Shown here one piece after another: positions 1-11,144 of a stretch of DNA of 64,000 nt. Below the pieces are notes generated by a model. That model searched no databases, was not told the DNA's origin, and worked only from the letters and a program-made list of their open reading frames with translations. The stretch spans positions 7,440,001 through 7,504,000 of the forward strand of contig CM057141.1 in the NCBI GenBank assembly GCA_029964075.1, read 5' to 3'. The translations under genes and the position numbers were made by a program. Each line of letters opens with the position of its first letter. The stretch's first letter is position 1. This DNA comes from Patiria pectinifera (lineage: Eukaryota; Echinodermata; Asteroidea; Valvatida; Asterinidae).

Positions 1-806
1 TTAAGAACATAATTTTGTGCAACTTTCTATTCCTCTTAAATGTATGAAAACAATTTGACATGCCTTTTTGGTGAATTTTATTGAAGAGTGCACTTCTTTT
101 AACATTACAAATTGTCCATGCTTTTCTAGAAAACTGAGGGCGCTTTTGTTGTGATGTCATTTCAGGAAGACACTGTTCAGTTTAGGGGTTTCTGTTTCTG
201 TACCAAAAAAATTGCTTATTGAATATATTTGTGAGACAAGTTTGCTCATTGGCCTACTGCCAAGTACTGCAACAAAAAACAATCACCAAAGAAAAGAAAA
301 TTTACGACAACAAAATATCCAAAATTCTGCCAACTTTTGGTGCTGAAATAGCTTGGACATTGGGGTTTCTGTCTGAAATGACATCACACTTTTGTGAAAA
401 TTGGTATTAGCATAAAAACCAAAAAGGCGCCAAAAATACCATTGAAAATCGCAAATCAAACATTGAGAATGAGGTTAAATAGGACAAAAAGGTGTATTTC
501 CCAGGATTGCGTTACCAAAAATTACATTGTATGGGCCCTTTTAAAGAAGCAATGAGTTGTCCTTATAGACCAATCCTGGCATGCTACCAATACTATCACG
601 AAGGCCTCCTTCAATGGTGAAAGCACTGTGCTAGCTATTGTTCAGATAATCCATCGTGGGGCAGTTGCTTTGTACAAAAGCATGCACAATAGTTTCTCCA
701 TTGAAGGGGGCCTCGTGAGTGTACACTGATCATGTGTCTGGATTCGTCAGTAGGGGAGCCACAATATTGGAAGGGATATCACCACGATAAGAAATGTTTT
801 CCTTAC
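1..806. other. Non-coding flank with a short hairpin repeat
   Basis: No exon was recognised. A hairpin-type repeat occupies about 597-718: its left end CACGAAGGCCTCCTTCAATG is mirrored by a near-complementary right end finishing GGGGGCCTCGTG. The whole stretch lies 3' of the recognised FBXO15 exons and may be its last intron. Confidence 0.4.
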
Positions 807-868
807 CTTAGGCACCAGAAGGGCTTCAAGAATTCATCATGGATAGTCACATCAAGGATACAGAAATC
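807..868 (-). CDS. FBXO15: FBXO15 exon (penultimate?)
   Basis: 62 nt, TTTCCAG acceptor, GTAAGG donor. It encodes DFCILDVTIHDEFLKPFWCL, parallel to SMMDVTLLDEHGKPFWCF. The remaining ~60 residues of the family were not seen between 1 and 806 and probably lie beyond the window edge. Confidence 0.78.
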
Positions 869-1292
869 CTGGAAATTTGATCACAGAAAAACAAAACTGA
901 TATATATTTTTCCAAAATGATTCCAGGACAGACATCTTTTTAAAAAACTTAATCCATCTCTCACACGAACTTTTCATATTTTTTTTTACTCTAATCTACA
1001 ATTACAACTGTACAACAGTAAGCACTGCATAAAACACCTAGTTAAGAATTTTTTTTTTTGTTCAAGACTTTCCAAAAGAAAGTATGTTTGATGCTCAAAT
1101 ATTCACAGTCATTTTGGTTTACTCCGTACCATAAACTTCTGCTGAGCTCCCCCCCCCCCCAGAAAAAAGCACGAAAAGGAAGTCCTTTCCACGCACCTAA
1201 AAATGCTTTTCAAAACTTTCAGGTATACCATCATGGTTTTCTTTCTCATACTGAGGTTTTTGTTAAAACTGAGAGCAGGGTGATAAAATGAT

Positions 1293-1323
<31 letters not shown>

Positions 1324-4300
1324 AAACTTTTGTACACAGCAAGTAAGGGAAAAAGCTGAAAAAAGCTGAAATCAGCTTTAAAGCTGAGATTTCACAGCCC
1401 TGTGAGAGAGAGGGTTTGGACTAAACTTCCACTTAGACTGATCAATACATACTTGCACTATGCCTTTGAATAAATCTGATTTCCATGGCAACTGCAGCTT
1501 TTTCGACGCGTAGGAATGATCGCTGATGACATCTGGCCGGACTGGCGTTAATCTGGCAAATCCTTCCTCTGACAAATATGGAGAAAAGATCAACCATTTA
1601 TTCTCATTTAAAACATATTATTGTGATAATCAGTACTACTGTAAAATTAAATTTTAAAAAATCAAGTGTTTGTGTTTTTTTATTCGATTTGACATTCCAT
1701 TTTCATCAGATAATTAACTTAAGTAAATTTTTCAGGGAGATTAATTTAGTGTTTCTGGTCTAGTACAATCCTTTGCTTTTTAACACAAAGTGTCCCAGAT
1801 CAATTTTTCTTTTGAATTATTGAAAACGGTGGTCGGCCGACCACCGTTGGAAAAACCTAACTATTTTTCAACTACTGCTCCAAATTTACAAATTTTTTCA
1901 GTCCAAATTTTGTTTGCTATTGGTTACATGTTCATGAACATTTGCAGGCCAGCTAGACTGGTTCCCTTACCTTACAATTTTCCGACATCTATAAATTGAT
2001 CCATTTTATCTTTAGTGGAGTCAGGGAACCAGACTACTTAAACATTTTTGTTTTTCTTGGTTTTTCAAGCATTTTCGAACACAAAACTTCAAACATGTTA
2101 GTTAAAACAATATTTGATCTATTATACTAACCCCTCAAATAGTTCATTTGTGAAAATTATAGCAAAAGCCAAATGATGTACATTCCCTTTAAATCCGACA
2201 TGTATAAATATTCAAATTAGCAAAATAATTCTTGCATTAAAATTGATTTCTCCACCTTTTTGTTGCTTGACGCAGTGGATGTTTTTGAACTGTTGTCCCC
2301 ACAACACACTGCGCTGGTTGCGTAGTTCTACTACACAAGTGTAATCATGCAGACCTAGAAAACAACCACACAAAAGTACGTAAAAAGGACGTAATATTTA
2401 GCCTCGCTTTGCTTACACATCTGAATTTGCATCATACTGTAAAATTAAACAATTTTTGTTTTAATTGTTGAAAGTTGCACAGAGAAATTGGCTTTGAAAC
2501 AGCGAGTAATTTATAGTCATACATGTACAGTACATAGTACACTGCCAAAAATATATTTCTTATTTTGAGAAAAAAAAACTTAAAACAAGTTATTTTTTCT
2601 AGGGAGTGACACAAGAAAATATTTCTAAAAGGCCAATTCTTGTTTTAAGAAACTTGTTATTAGATTTTTTTCTAGTGTTCTTGATTTAGGATAAATAATT
2701 TTCTTAACTTTTGTCAAAATAAGAAAAAAAATTCTAAACTTTTCTCGGTTATGTTTCTAATTTTAAGAAAAACTGCAAGAAAATTTTTCTTGTTACAATT
2801 TTCTAGGGAGTGACACAAGAAAACCTCTTTCCTTTTCTTGAATCAAGAATATAACCCCTTCATATTGCAAAAAAAATCTAGTTTTTTTTTCTTGTTTCTT
2901 ACTCAACTTTTGTCAAATTAAGAATATTTTTTTCTAAACTTTTCTCAGTTTGTTTCTTATTTTAAGAAAAACTGCAAGAAAATTTTTCTTGTTACAATTT
3001 TCTTGGGAGTGACACAAGAAAACCTCTTTCCTTTTCTTGAATCAAGAATATAACCCCTTCATATTGCAAAAAAAATCTAGTTTTTTTTTCTTGTTTCTGA
3101 CTCAACTTTTGTCAAATTAAGAATATTTTTTTCTAAACTTTTCTCAGTTTGTTTCTTATTTTAAGAAAAACTGCAAGAAAATTTTTCTTGTTACAATTTT
3201 CTAGGGAGTGACACAAGAAAACCTCTTTCCTTTTCTTGAATCAAGAATATAACCCCTTCATATTGCAAAAAAAATCTAGTTTTTTTTTCTTGTTTCTGAC
3301 TCAACTTTTGTCAAATTAAGAATATTTTTTTCTAAACTTTTCTCAGTTTGTTTCTTATTTTAAGAAAAACTGCAAGAAAATTTATATTGCTCAATCCACC
3401 TGAAATCAACTTTTCTCAGTTATGTTTCTTATTTTAAGGAAAACTGCAAGGACAATTTTCTTGTTACCATTTTCTGGGATTAGGAATGACACAAGAAAAC
3501 CTTTTTCCTTTTCTTGAATCAAGACAATGAATTAACTCCTAGCTGGAATTGTAATCTTGGTTTTTTTTCTTGTTTCTGCTGAGGTTTTCTTGGATTCCAA
3601 AAGAAAAGACATCATAAATCTTAGTACAAATTAATGAGAATTGTTTTCCTATACTAGTTACTACAAGAAAACAACTTCAAGGCAAAGGTATGCATTCATC
3701 ATAGCAGCAATGGATGCCATGAAGACATTGTGTTAATATTTAACCAATAAAAGCCTTTGTTTCAGGCTTACCTTTTTTAATCACCCTGTATACTTTTCTC
3801 ATTTCAATAATAGTATTTTCACCTTACATGACAATTTTATATAAAAATTTTGTCACTGTCATAACTAAACTACGCCAATATACATTTTTATTGGTGAACT
3901 TCAAACCTAGTTTTGAGCATTATTCTCCAAACTTAGATTTGCTTCTCGGGCAGAGCCTAATCGCCAAACTCAGATTAACTTCTAACAATTCTAAAAATCA
4001 ATTTTCATATCAGTGACTTCCACTTTATATGTTACTTTCTATAAAAGAAAAGGAATTGCTATCTCACGCATGCTTAGTGGGTTATGTGTGCAATGTTCAA
4101 CATGTATTACAGTATGCATGTACATACACATAACTTTGCAACTACCGATCCGAAACTTACACAACTTTCAATCTTTTCAATCCTTTAACATCTTCAACAA
4201 TAAAGTTCATACAAATAGCCATCCTTAATCTATGATAATTAAGTTAAAACATGACAATAAAACCAACATTTGTACATACCTTTGGCAGAATAAAAATGAT

Positions 4301-7300
4301 GGAAATGATAAGTGAATGTTCAGGCCTGACAGCTGAAACAATACACTTTTAAATTTCAGTTGGCCACTCCCCCAACAGCGCCCTCTGTTGTTCTGGCCAA
4401 AGTCATACAATTTTAATTTCATTCAAGAAAAGTTTTCTTAAAATGAGAAAGTATTTTTTTGTACAATGCATCAACAAAGAACACTTGGCAAGAATAATTT
4501 TCTTGAAGTGTAGCATTTTTTGAAGACAAGAATTGTTTTTATTAACATAGGAAATATTTTCTTAAAATAAGAAAATAGATGGCAAATATGAGAAAAACAC
4601 AGTTCGTAGTTCTTAAACAAATTTCTTATGTAAGAAATTTTCTTAAAATTAGAAAATTTTCTTGTAATGAGAATAGTTTCGAGAAAAAAAATCTTAAAAG
4701 AAGATATCATTTCTTCAAGTATATTTTATTAAATATTTTAAGAAGTATTTTCTTGCCCATTTTCTTTTTTCTTACAAATTATCTTAAATCTAGAATATTT
4801 TTCTAATTTCAAGAAAAGTTTTCTTAAGTAAGAAAATATTTTTGGCAGTGTACGCAACATGTGCATCTAATGCATACTAACAATTTCCCAATCCAACTGT
4901 ACTTTTACTTTTTAAAACCAATGCTACTAGAAAAATATCATTTTTGGGTGGGGGGGGGAGGGGGAGGGGGGCATACCATGCTTACCGTATTGTGGGTCTA
5001 TGTCATCAGGTTTGGGCTTGTGAGAAGGTACTATATAGGGCCTGTTTAAAAAAAAGAAATACAAAGTTTGTCACGTGGTTAAAACATACATGTATATCTG
5101 CAGCCGCTATGACATTGCTGATAAAATGTGAAATTTGACAGGGAATGTACTCAGACAAAAATAAATAAGCACTATAAATAAGCAGGAGTTGTCATATTCT
5201 TCCAATTAGTTTGTCACAGAATTTGAAATTTTTAAAGCTCATTTTAAGGTTCAGAATAAACAGTTCCATTTGCCTGGGCGGTTTTTGTGTTTAATTGCAC
5301 CCTCTGCTATTGAATGGAAAATTTATGAATCTACAATTGTTCAACAAAATTTCAATTTTTTGCTCTGGCCATCAAGTCGAAAAGAAAACTAAAATACAAT
5401 GTTTACCTGTTTAGGGATCCTTGTGTGCATCTGTGTACCAAGCCATGGTTGTGTAGGCTAGCTGAAATAAATGCCAATTCTCCTCCATCCTATCATATCA
5501 ACAATAAGCCAGCTTTGAAATTCAAACTGCACACATCAGGATCTTACATGTTTTCACATTGAAATAAACACAGCAGATATTTCGTCACCGACACCACGAA
5601 GTAACACTCTACGTGTTAAACCATATTTTTTTCGATTTTCAGTTTTTTACATTTTTGAACATTATCATCAAGGCCTACCACTGCACCAAGTGTCAAAGCT
5701 TCAAGAGCTTTACTTTAATATTTACGCTAATTATCCATGGCAACCTTTGCGCAAAAGTGACGCTTTTCGTTTTCACGAAGTAACACTCAAGTTCCATTTA
5801 CCATTGCAATGCATGGCACGCACTCTGCTCAAATGTGAGCAAAAACGTTTTCACGGAGTAACACTCTCCTTGTATGAGTGCGCGCGCTGACCTGAAGTTG
5901 CACTTTCCTCGTGTTGTATACATTGAAGAGTGTTGCTTCGTGAAAACAAAAATGTACAGTTTCGCAGCTTTTTCGGTTTCACGAACTAACACTCACCATT
6001 TTTCTCTTATTTCTTGTCGATTTAATACACAAACGGGTGAAAAAAAAGCAGATTTCATAAATTCAACTCATCAAGTGTTCACAACAACAAACCCAACTGA
6101 AAATACTGTGCTGTTTTGACGCAAAGTGTTATTTTAGAAGGCGTTCAACTTTAGATGCCGTTTTCTCTGATCGCTACTTTTTACTGGTATGTACATGGGT
6201 GTTACTTCGTGGTGTTGCCGACGATTTGTACATAAGTCTAGGTGCAACAAAATCTGTTATCTGCAATTTTCATGCAATGAAATAAAGGATGAAAATGTAG
6301 TTCACAAACAACTTGGAGCATTATTAATAACAACATTTTTTTTCTTCAAACTTTGTTTCTGTGCATGGCTCATTTCTAAGCTGGACAGCTCTGTGAACTT
6401 GGCCTATGATTTTACAAGAAGCCTCCTTAAACCAGACTCACGATAAACTTGATCACTTTCTTAAATCATTGTTCAGAATCATCATTTCAATGAAAATCGA
6501 CACCTTTGTAAACATTCATTATGGAACACGAACCTTCCAAGAGGCCACAAGAATACTCTGACCTATGACCCTGAGGTCAATGAGGTCATCATGGGCAACT
6601 GGTGGATGACTGCTGGACAGTTTACCCCACTGCAGGTCATGTTGAGCAAGGAGAGATCTTTGACATGGACTGGAAGAAAACACGAAGAAATTCTAAGCTT
6701 TTCAAATCTTAATTAAGAATAAAACAATTCTCAATGCAACATATTTCAGAGGTCATGGGTTCAAGTCCAATTTCAGTCATTTCTTCTATTTATTAAAAAT
6801 TGTAAACCTACTAAGATTCATTTGATGGTTCATTGGATTATTCCAAATAAACTTTTTGAGATATTTCTCCGATCTACTATTTTTCATCGTGATACTGTTT
6901 GGCTTGTCCATTGGCCTATTTGAAGTATGGCGGACACAACATGGGGGCGCTGTTTAGTTTGGGTAAATACAAAAAACTTTACCCAAATCAACCAATGCCC
7001 TTCTATTGTGTTTGCCATATCTCAAATAGGCTAATGACCACAGAGTCAGCATGGGTTCCATAGATTTGGAGAAAGTTTTTTTAACAGAAAAAATGACACT
7101 TTGGGTGCGGAATATAGGGCTGGATAACTCACTAGGTAGAGCGTCAGTACTCGGTGTATTCTGAAGATTGCAGGTTTGAATGCACGACTGATTTTATTCT
7201 GAACGTGCAAAAATACATAGCATCTTCGCTACTCTCTAAACCGACCTAGGGATCACTAGGTCTGTTTAGAGAGTAGGCTTGCACAACTCAAACATTCTGG

Positions 7301-10300
7301 GAATTGTTTCAACTCAAAAAGTCAAGATTCTGTTTGGAATTGACTTACAGTCTCCCTTGGCGTCAGACACCATCAGCAATGCATTCTAGAGTCTCACTCA
7401 GTGGCCTCTCCTCTTCGTAAATGAGGAGGGGTGTACTTGTGAATGTGGTCCATATCCTACAACTCACCTGTTATCTGCTGCACTGCCATCCTTCTTGAAG
7501 AACACAGGTGCCTTGGCGATGATTGACAGGCATCTCAGGCTCCTGATTGGTGGAAACTGCAGGTGGTACCACCTGACGGTGCTGGAGGTGGGTAAGTGGT
7601 AACCATCTGACTGAGCGAAGGAGTGGTCAACCTTGTCGTTGTCTCTCAGAACCAGCTCCCAGCCAATGCCGAGTTTTCTGCAAGGCGAGAGAATTTATAG
7701 GGATCACTGGGTCTGTTTAGAGAGTAGGCTTGCACAACTCAAACATTCTGGGAATGGTTTTAACTCAAAAAGTTGAGATTCTGTTTGGAATTGACTTCCA
7801 GTCTCCCTTGGCTGAAGAATTTGTTCCGACGTCACAGTTTCATTGACAAAACAGACCAACCAGCTCTCCTGATGCGCTGATCTTTGGAGATGGTTCATCT
7901 CCACAACTGTCACTTTTGTTCAGAAAATTTAATAAACTTCAACAGAATTGACCCGCATAAAAATATGGATTTTGTTTGCGGTCTGTGTTCAAAAGTGATT
8001 TTTTTTTCTCTAATTCTGGCACTGAGAATTGCCCAAGCCTATCAAAAAAGCATTTTGATAGTTGTTAAAACCCACCTACTCCTCCCTAAGTACGCCACTG
8101 ATTCAATGTAGCTGACATTAATTGATGACATACTTACTGTATTGTTTTGTCTGTGTTAGCTGGCAGGTGGGTATAGGGACTGGACTTGCTAAGGAGCGTC
8201 TTAATCCTCGCATTGCGTCTTTCTATACACCTGTCCAAACAAGACCAATTAATAAGTGGAACATCAAAGACATCACTTAACACCATTTGGGGTGAGGAGA
8301 ACGGAGGTCCTCCCCCACTAACTAAAGAAGAACTACCCATACACCCGTCCAAAAATACACCTGTCTTTCTATACACCTGCCCAAACAAGACCAATTAAAC
8401 ATTAAAAGACAACACTGAACACCATTAGGGGCGGGGAGAATCTAAGGTCCTCCCCCATCTAAGGTCCTCCCCCACATTTCAAGAACAACTGTCCATCAAT
8501 AAGATGTGAAAAGAGGAAATTCTGACAAAATGTTTAACATTTCACAAATGCAAAATTTTATCACAGCTAGTTTCTTCTATGATTGACAACAAGAACACTT
8601 ACTTGTGAATGCATTTGGCTTTCCAGCTGGATTTGGGGTCGGAGGATTTAGCAGACTGGAGCCGACGTTCTGCCAGCTCACTCTTGCTGGCAGCATAGGA
8701 ACGATACAATCTCTCCCATAGTGAGCTACATGAAGACACAAACAGACGAGGCAAGGCTTAACATACAAATATGGACTGCTTCCATGGGGCACAGTAAATC
8801 TGGTCTCCATAGCTGGTATGATGAGCATACGTTTTTTTTCCATAAAACTGAAATCTTCCACTGTTCACTAAGAGAGGCTTGATCCTGATAAAATCAAGCT
8901 ACATATCCATCACGTATAATTTGATGCTTTCTGGGAGTCAACCGGTATATTCCCAATGTGTTTGTACGTGTTCCAAATTTATGGAATTTTCAAAAAATTT
9001 CAGTCTGAAAACACTCCTTGATGCACAATTTTGTTTTATTTTCAATCTTAGTCAAGGAATCGAGCCAGATACTTTTCAGCAAATATTTCTGCTGAGCAAT
9101 ATTAGCTGTGATTCAGGTACAATTTGTAATACATGTACATGCCACATGAAAACTTGTCCGCTAACTGTTGGTGCTTAAGGCCATAAAAATAAAAAGTCGG
9201 TCTCTGGTCAGACCAAAGTTCCGGAATTGATGCGGCGACGCGTTTTTGGGGGGTTTTTTGGCTTTTTTTTTTTTTTCCCAAGCTTTGATTGTACAGAAAA
9301 GGTGGGTACTATTTTTTGCTTTTTTTTGTGTCCTCATATACATTGGTGTCCTCCATAATTTGCCTTTGTGCCCTCCATGATTTGCCTTGGTGCAATTTCC
9401 CCATTCCTTGGTACAAAAATTTGAGGAGGTGCGGCAATAGAGGGCGCTGTTGTAGCTACCGCGGACAATTTTAAGGAAAAAAAGGGTGACACGCATGATT
9501 AAAATCGACGCACACGCTGACCAGAGACCGACTATTTTTTTTTTTTGCCTAATAGAAAATCATTTCTACGCTTAGTAATTTTCTGAACTTAGATTTCAAT
9601 CTGGAAAGACACAGACTTGCAAGTTTCCTATTGACTCCAAATTGAATGCTGCTGCGTGAGCAAGGTTGAAACTTTCAGCTGCACTGCAGACCATCTCCCT
9701 GGGAAGGGCCTCAAGATATTCTCCCATGACATATTTGAATTTTGTAAAATACTGACTCGTCATTGGCTAACTGGTGCCACCGCTTGCAGACACAGTCACA
9801 GGTCACCAGGCTGTCAGCTGGCAGGAAGCCAAACACCTTCAGCAGAACTTCATCAGGTAGACTGTAAAAAAAAACCACAAAGGTGGGTAGAATGCATTAT
9901 CCTGATGCCACCTTTTCTCAATACAACCTAACTGAGGGTTAGTAATTGCCAATTTGGGGCTACGGTACTTTTAAATTTTATCAGAAAATTAAAAGGAAGA
10001 ATTTTTGTAAGAATCCCAGTAGACATTATATACAACCAAGGACAGGGGTGTGAGTGACCACTGTTAAAAAATAGCTGAAAACAGCTGAAAAAAGGTGTAA
10101 ACAAGCTGAACTTTGGAAATCTCCTATACTTTTATACACAGCAAGTGAGGGAAAAAGCTGAAAAAAAGCTGAAATCCAAAACAAAAAAAGCTGAGATCAG
10201 CTTTAAAGCTGAGATTTCACACCCATGCAAGGAATGTCCATTTTCGATTAATTTAGTATTTGATTATTCGGACTGCATTTCACTGAATATTCAAATATTC

Positions 10301-10869
10301 GAAAACCGAAACTCCCTGATCAAGTTTTACACACGCCAGTCAAAAGTTGCACACAAAGCATGCCGGTTTAACTCTGCATGTGACGATCGATATTATGGAC
10401 GGCTGGAGTGTTTTACAGTAGGTATTTTTTAAGTGTCAAGGGTTTTAACCTGCTAAAAGGACGGGAACAACGAACCACCGTCAACAAAAATAAGTGGCAT
10501 CTGACAATAAAGCGCAGCAACTTTGCAATTAAATAACACCACAGTCAAGTGTATTTTTGTTTTTTCTCTCAAATAATTATGGCTACGGCTCCAATTCATC
10601 ATTTTATTCCATTACGGTAGTGTTGGGAATAGCCATAGGCAACGTCCAATTTTGGAAACGGCAATACATACTCATCAACATTTGCTTTTCTCCTTCCAGA
10701 CCCAATTGCACTCCTTCCCTTCACAGCATTCACCCCTCTGGATTTAGAAGATCCACTCACTGCTGATGACTTCCTTGGAGATGCATCAGTCTGGTGCCTC
10801 TGCTGAGCGTGACTCTCACTGTCATGTAATTGAAGTGTTCTCAGCTGATCTGTGGTGCGTGGTTCAAGA
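807..10869 (-). CDS. FBXO15: FBXO15-like F-box protein gene (multi-exon, partial)
   Basis: F-box proteins link substrates to SKP1-CUL1 ubiquitin ligases. Nine minus-strand exons were joined: 10672-10869, 9757-9861, 8603-8725, 7468-7677, 6534-6669, 5407-5489, [one not found], 2256-2354, 1453-1568, 807-868. All have AG/GT borders and, apart from the missing exon, codon phases fit throughout. Exon 2 encodes a classic F-box (LPDEVLLKVFGFLPADSL, then CVCKRWHQLAND). Later exons follow vertebrate FBXO15 in order: a GIGWELVL block like GLGWAIIL, a DLIDLRVIGQSILVASWK block, a GLHDYTCVVEL block, LQLPWKSDLFKGIV and DVTIHDEFLKPFWC. About 377 codons are recovered. The first exon(s), a roughly 18-residue exon between 2354 and 5407 and the last exon were not found; the last is probably left of the window. 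The family match is from memory of FBXO15 and was not searched. Confidence 0.82.
1341..1397 (+). repeat. AGCTGA-rich short interspersed repeat (copy 1)
   Basis: Shares TACACAGCAAGT, GGGAAAAAGCTGAAAAAA and CAGCTTTAAAGCTGAGATTT with a second copy at 10135-10220. It is dominated by AAAGCTGA units and lies in an FBXO15 intron. No coding signal. Confidence 0.5.
1453..1568 (-). CDS. FBXO15: FBXO15 exon (PWKSDLF block)
   Basis: 116 nt, TTTGTCAG acceptor, GTATGT donor, exact phase match to the preceding exon. It encodes EEGFARLTPVRPDVISD, then SKKLQLPWKSDLFKGIVQ, parallel to the VGLSWKTDIFDGCIK motif of vertebrate FBXO15. Confidence 0.8.
2256..2354 (-). CDS. FBXO15: FBXO15 exon (GLHDY block)
   Basis: 99 nt, CTAG acceptor, GTGGAG donor. 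It encodes LHDYTCVVELRNQRSVLWGQ then QFKNIHCVKQQK, parallel to GLHGYQLHVDLHSGGVFYLCG. It enters with two leftover bases, while exon 6 leaves in phase 2, so one exon of roughly 18 codons (the vertebrate PPHSP region) must lie between 2354 and 5407. That interval is largely occupied by a foldback repeat. Confidence 0.75.
2540..4850. mobile_element. Foldback/MITE-like element with internal 199 bp satellite
   Basis: The ends are inverted copies, CACTGCCAAAAATAT... and ...ATATTTTTGGCAGTG, each flanked by TA, as expected for a TA target-site duplication. The left interior contains about four head-to-tail units of roughly 199 bp, spaced by the shared GGGAGTGACACAAGAAAA (near 2602, 2806, 3005, 3204) plus a degenerate fifth near 3480. 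The right part (4430-4850) is a complementary AAGAAAATTTTCTTA-rich arm. No transposase ORF, so a non-autonomous element. It occupies most of an FBXO15 intron. Confidence 0.7.
2601..3600 (+). repeat. Tandem satellite, ~199 bp unit
   Basis: Near-identical consecutive copies of a T/A-rich unit containing GGGAGTGACACAAGAAAACC, then a TTTTCTTGAATCAAGAATAT block and a TTCTCAGTTTGTTTCTTATT block. Spacing measured on the first motif is 199 bp twice. The units are much more alike than the element's two arms, suggesting recent local amplification. Confidence 0.75.
5407..5489 (-). CDS. FBXO15: FBXO15 exon 6
   Basis: 83 nt, GATAG acceptor and GTAAAC donor. It encodes DGGELAFISASLHNHGLVHR, parallel to EEELAFVMANLHFHHLVER of the vertebrate protein. 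A nearer AG at 5462 would break the phase with exon 5 and lose the conserved ELAF motif, so the outer acceptor was chosen. Confidence 0.78.
5583..6228. mobile_element. MITE with repeated CACGAAGTAACACTC motifs
   Basis: Inverted ends: ACACCACGAAGTAACACTC at the left is mirrored by GGGTGTTACTTCGTGGTGTT at the right. The interior repeats the 15-mer CACGAAGTAACACTC or close variants at least three more times in both orientations (near 5775, 5852, 5930, 5977). No ORF of note. Inserted in the FBXO15 intron between exons 5 and 6. Confidence 0.6.
6534..6669 (-). CDS. FBXO15: FBXO15 exon 5
   Basis: 136 nt, TTCCAG acceptor and GTTCGT donor, phase 0 exit. The frame required by the previous exon gives SLLAQHDLQWGKL followed by HDDLIDLRVIGQSILVASWK. 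The end matches the CDRLIRIFCLHPGLLVGVWK segment of vertebrate FBXO15. Confidence 0.8.
7119..7191 (+). repeat. tRNA-like SINE fragment
   Basis: Starts GGGCTGGATAACTCACTAGG with an A-box-like TAGGTAGAGCG and ends with a B-box-like GCAGGTTTGAATGC at tRNA spacing. Acceptor-stem pairing is poor, so it is not a functional tRNA. It resembles the reverse-strand tRNA-like sequence at 56480-56556. Confidence 0.5.
7248..7361 (+). repeat. 114 bp direct repeat, copy 1
   Basis: Begins AGGGATCACTAGGTCTG and ends CAGTCTCCCTTGGC; copy 2 at 7699-7812 differs at only a few positions. The two copies bracket FBXO15 exon 4. Copy 1 is also the right arm of a short hairpin, because CTACTCTCTAAAC at 7230 is complementary to GTTTAGAGAGTAG at 7263. 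Confidence 0.8.
7468..7677 (-). CDS. FBXO15: FBXO15 exon 4
   Basis: 210 nt with a CTTGCAG acceptor and GTGAGT donor. It encodes KLGIGWELVLRDND and, near its end, SLRCLSIIAKAPVFFKK, parallel to the FGLGWAIILKEK and LSTLDLCGMTPVF blocks of vertebrate FBXO15. The exon is flanked on both sides by copies of a 114 bp direct repeat (7248-7361 and 7699-7812). Confidence 0.85.
7699..7812 (+). repeat. 114 bp direct repeat, copy 2
   Basis: Second copy of the 7248-7361 repeat, just upstream (on the minus strand) of FBXO15 exon 4, spaced about 451 bp from copy 1. The left hairpin arm seen beside copy 1 is absent here. Confidence 0.8.
8215..8495 (+). repeat. Imperfect tandem duplication (~140 bp)
   Basis: CTTTCTATACACCTGYCCAAACAAGACCAATTAA occurs at about 8219 and again at 8360, each followed by an AACACCATTNGGGG and GGTCCTCCCCCA block. 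Non-coding intronic repeat in FBXO15. Confidence 0.65.
8603..8725 (-). CDS. FBXO15: FBXO15 exon 3
   Basis: 123 nt with a TGTAG acceptor and GTAAGT donor. It encodes SLWERLYRSYAASKSEL followed by a basic Ser/Lys stretch ending SSWKAKCIH. This is the region just after the F-box where the vertebrate protein has IWIRIY and a SNWK motif. Confidence 0.8.
9181..9548. mobile_element. MITE, AGTCGGTCTCTGGTCAG TIR
   Basis: Left end GGCCATAAAAATAAAAAGTC then GGTCTCTGGTCAG; right end CTGACCAGAGACCGACT followed by a T-run and GCC. The internal GCGGCGACGCG next to a T-run also occurs in the better-kept MITEs at 33070-33435 and 57025-57395, so this looks like a diverged member of the same family. It lies in the FBXO15 intron before the F-box exon. 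Confidence 0.65.
9757..9861 (-). CDS. FBXO15: FBXO15 exon encoding the F-box
   Basis: 105 nt after a T-rich tract and ACAG. It reads LPDEVLLKVFGFLPADSL then VTCDCVCKRWHQLANDD across the junction, with the conserved Leu-Pro start, hydrophobic helix and CKRWHQLA core of SKP1-binding F-boxes. The GTCAGT donor leaves phase 2, which fits the next exon and aligns without gaps to LANDNFIWIRIY of the vertebrate protein. Confidence 0.88.
10135..10220 (+). repeat. AGCTGA-rich short interspersed repeat (copy 2)
   Basis: Second copy of the repeat at 1341-1397, sharing TACACAGCAAGTGAGGG-like and CAGCTTTAAAGCTGAGATTT blocks, with extra AAAACAGCTGAAAA units just upstream. In an FBXO15 intron. Confidence 0.5.
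10672..10869 (-). CDS. FBXO15: FBXO15 exon, N-terminal, low-complexity
   Basis: 198 nt, entering with one leftover base and leaving in phase 2 at a GTATGT donor. It encodes a Ser/Arg/Lys-rich linker ending in ANVD that joins cleanly to the F-box exon (VD-D-LPDEV). An internal GTGAGT at 10755-10760 could serve as an alternative donor, but it would break the phase with the F-box exon. The start codon lies in an upstream exon that was not identified. Confidence 0.7.
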
Positions 10870-11144
10870 CTGCATGCAGAAATAAATGATAAAGAAAAAC
10901 TGATGATAGCCTATCTCAGTATCTGAAAAATATTGTCCTTATGAAATATTGTTGAGTAGAATTCTTCATTATTTAGCCTGATTGCCAAATATTAAAACTT
11001 CTTACAAAAACAGCAAATGTCATGGATTAAAAAATATACCTGTTGGAAGATAAATGTAGTTGGCCTATTAAACACTTACAACAACAACCCAGTGACAACC
11101 TTTTCGATATTCACAATGCATCTTGGGTATTGATGACAAACAAA

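Noticed and set aside
6534-6669. Alternative frame of FBXO15 exon 5 reading VKDLSLLNMTCSG
   Set aside because: It looked plausible against the family, but the phase imposed by exon 4 selects the other frame, which ends in LIDLRVIGQSILVASWK and fits better.
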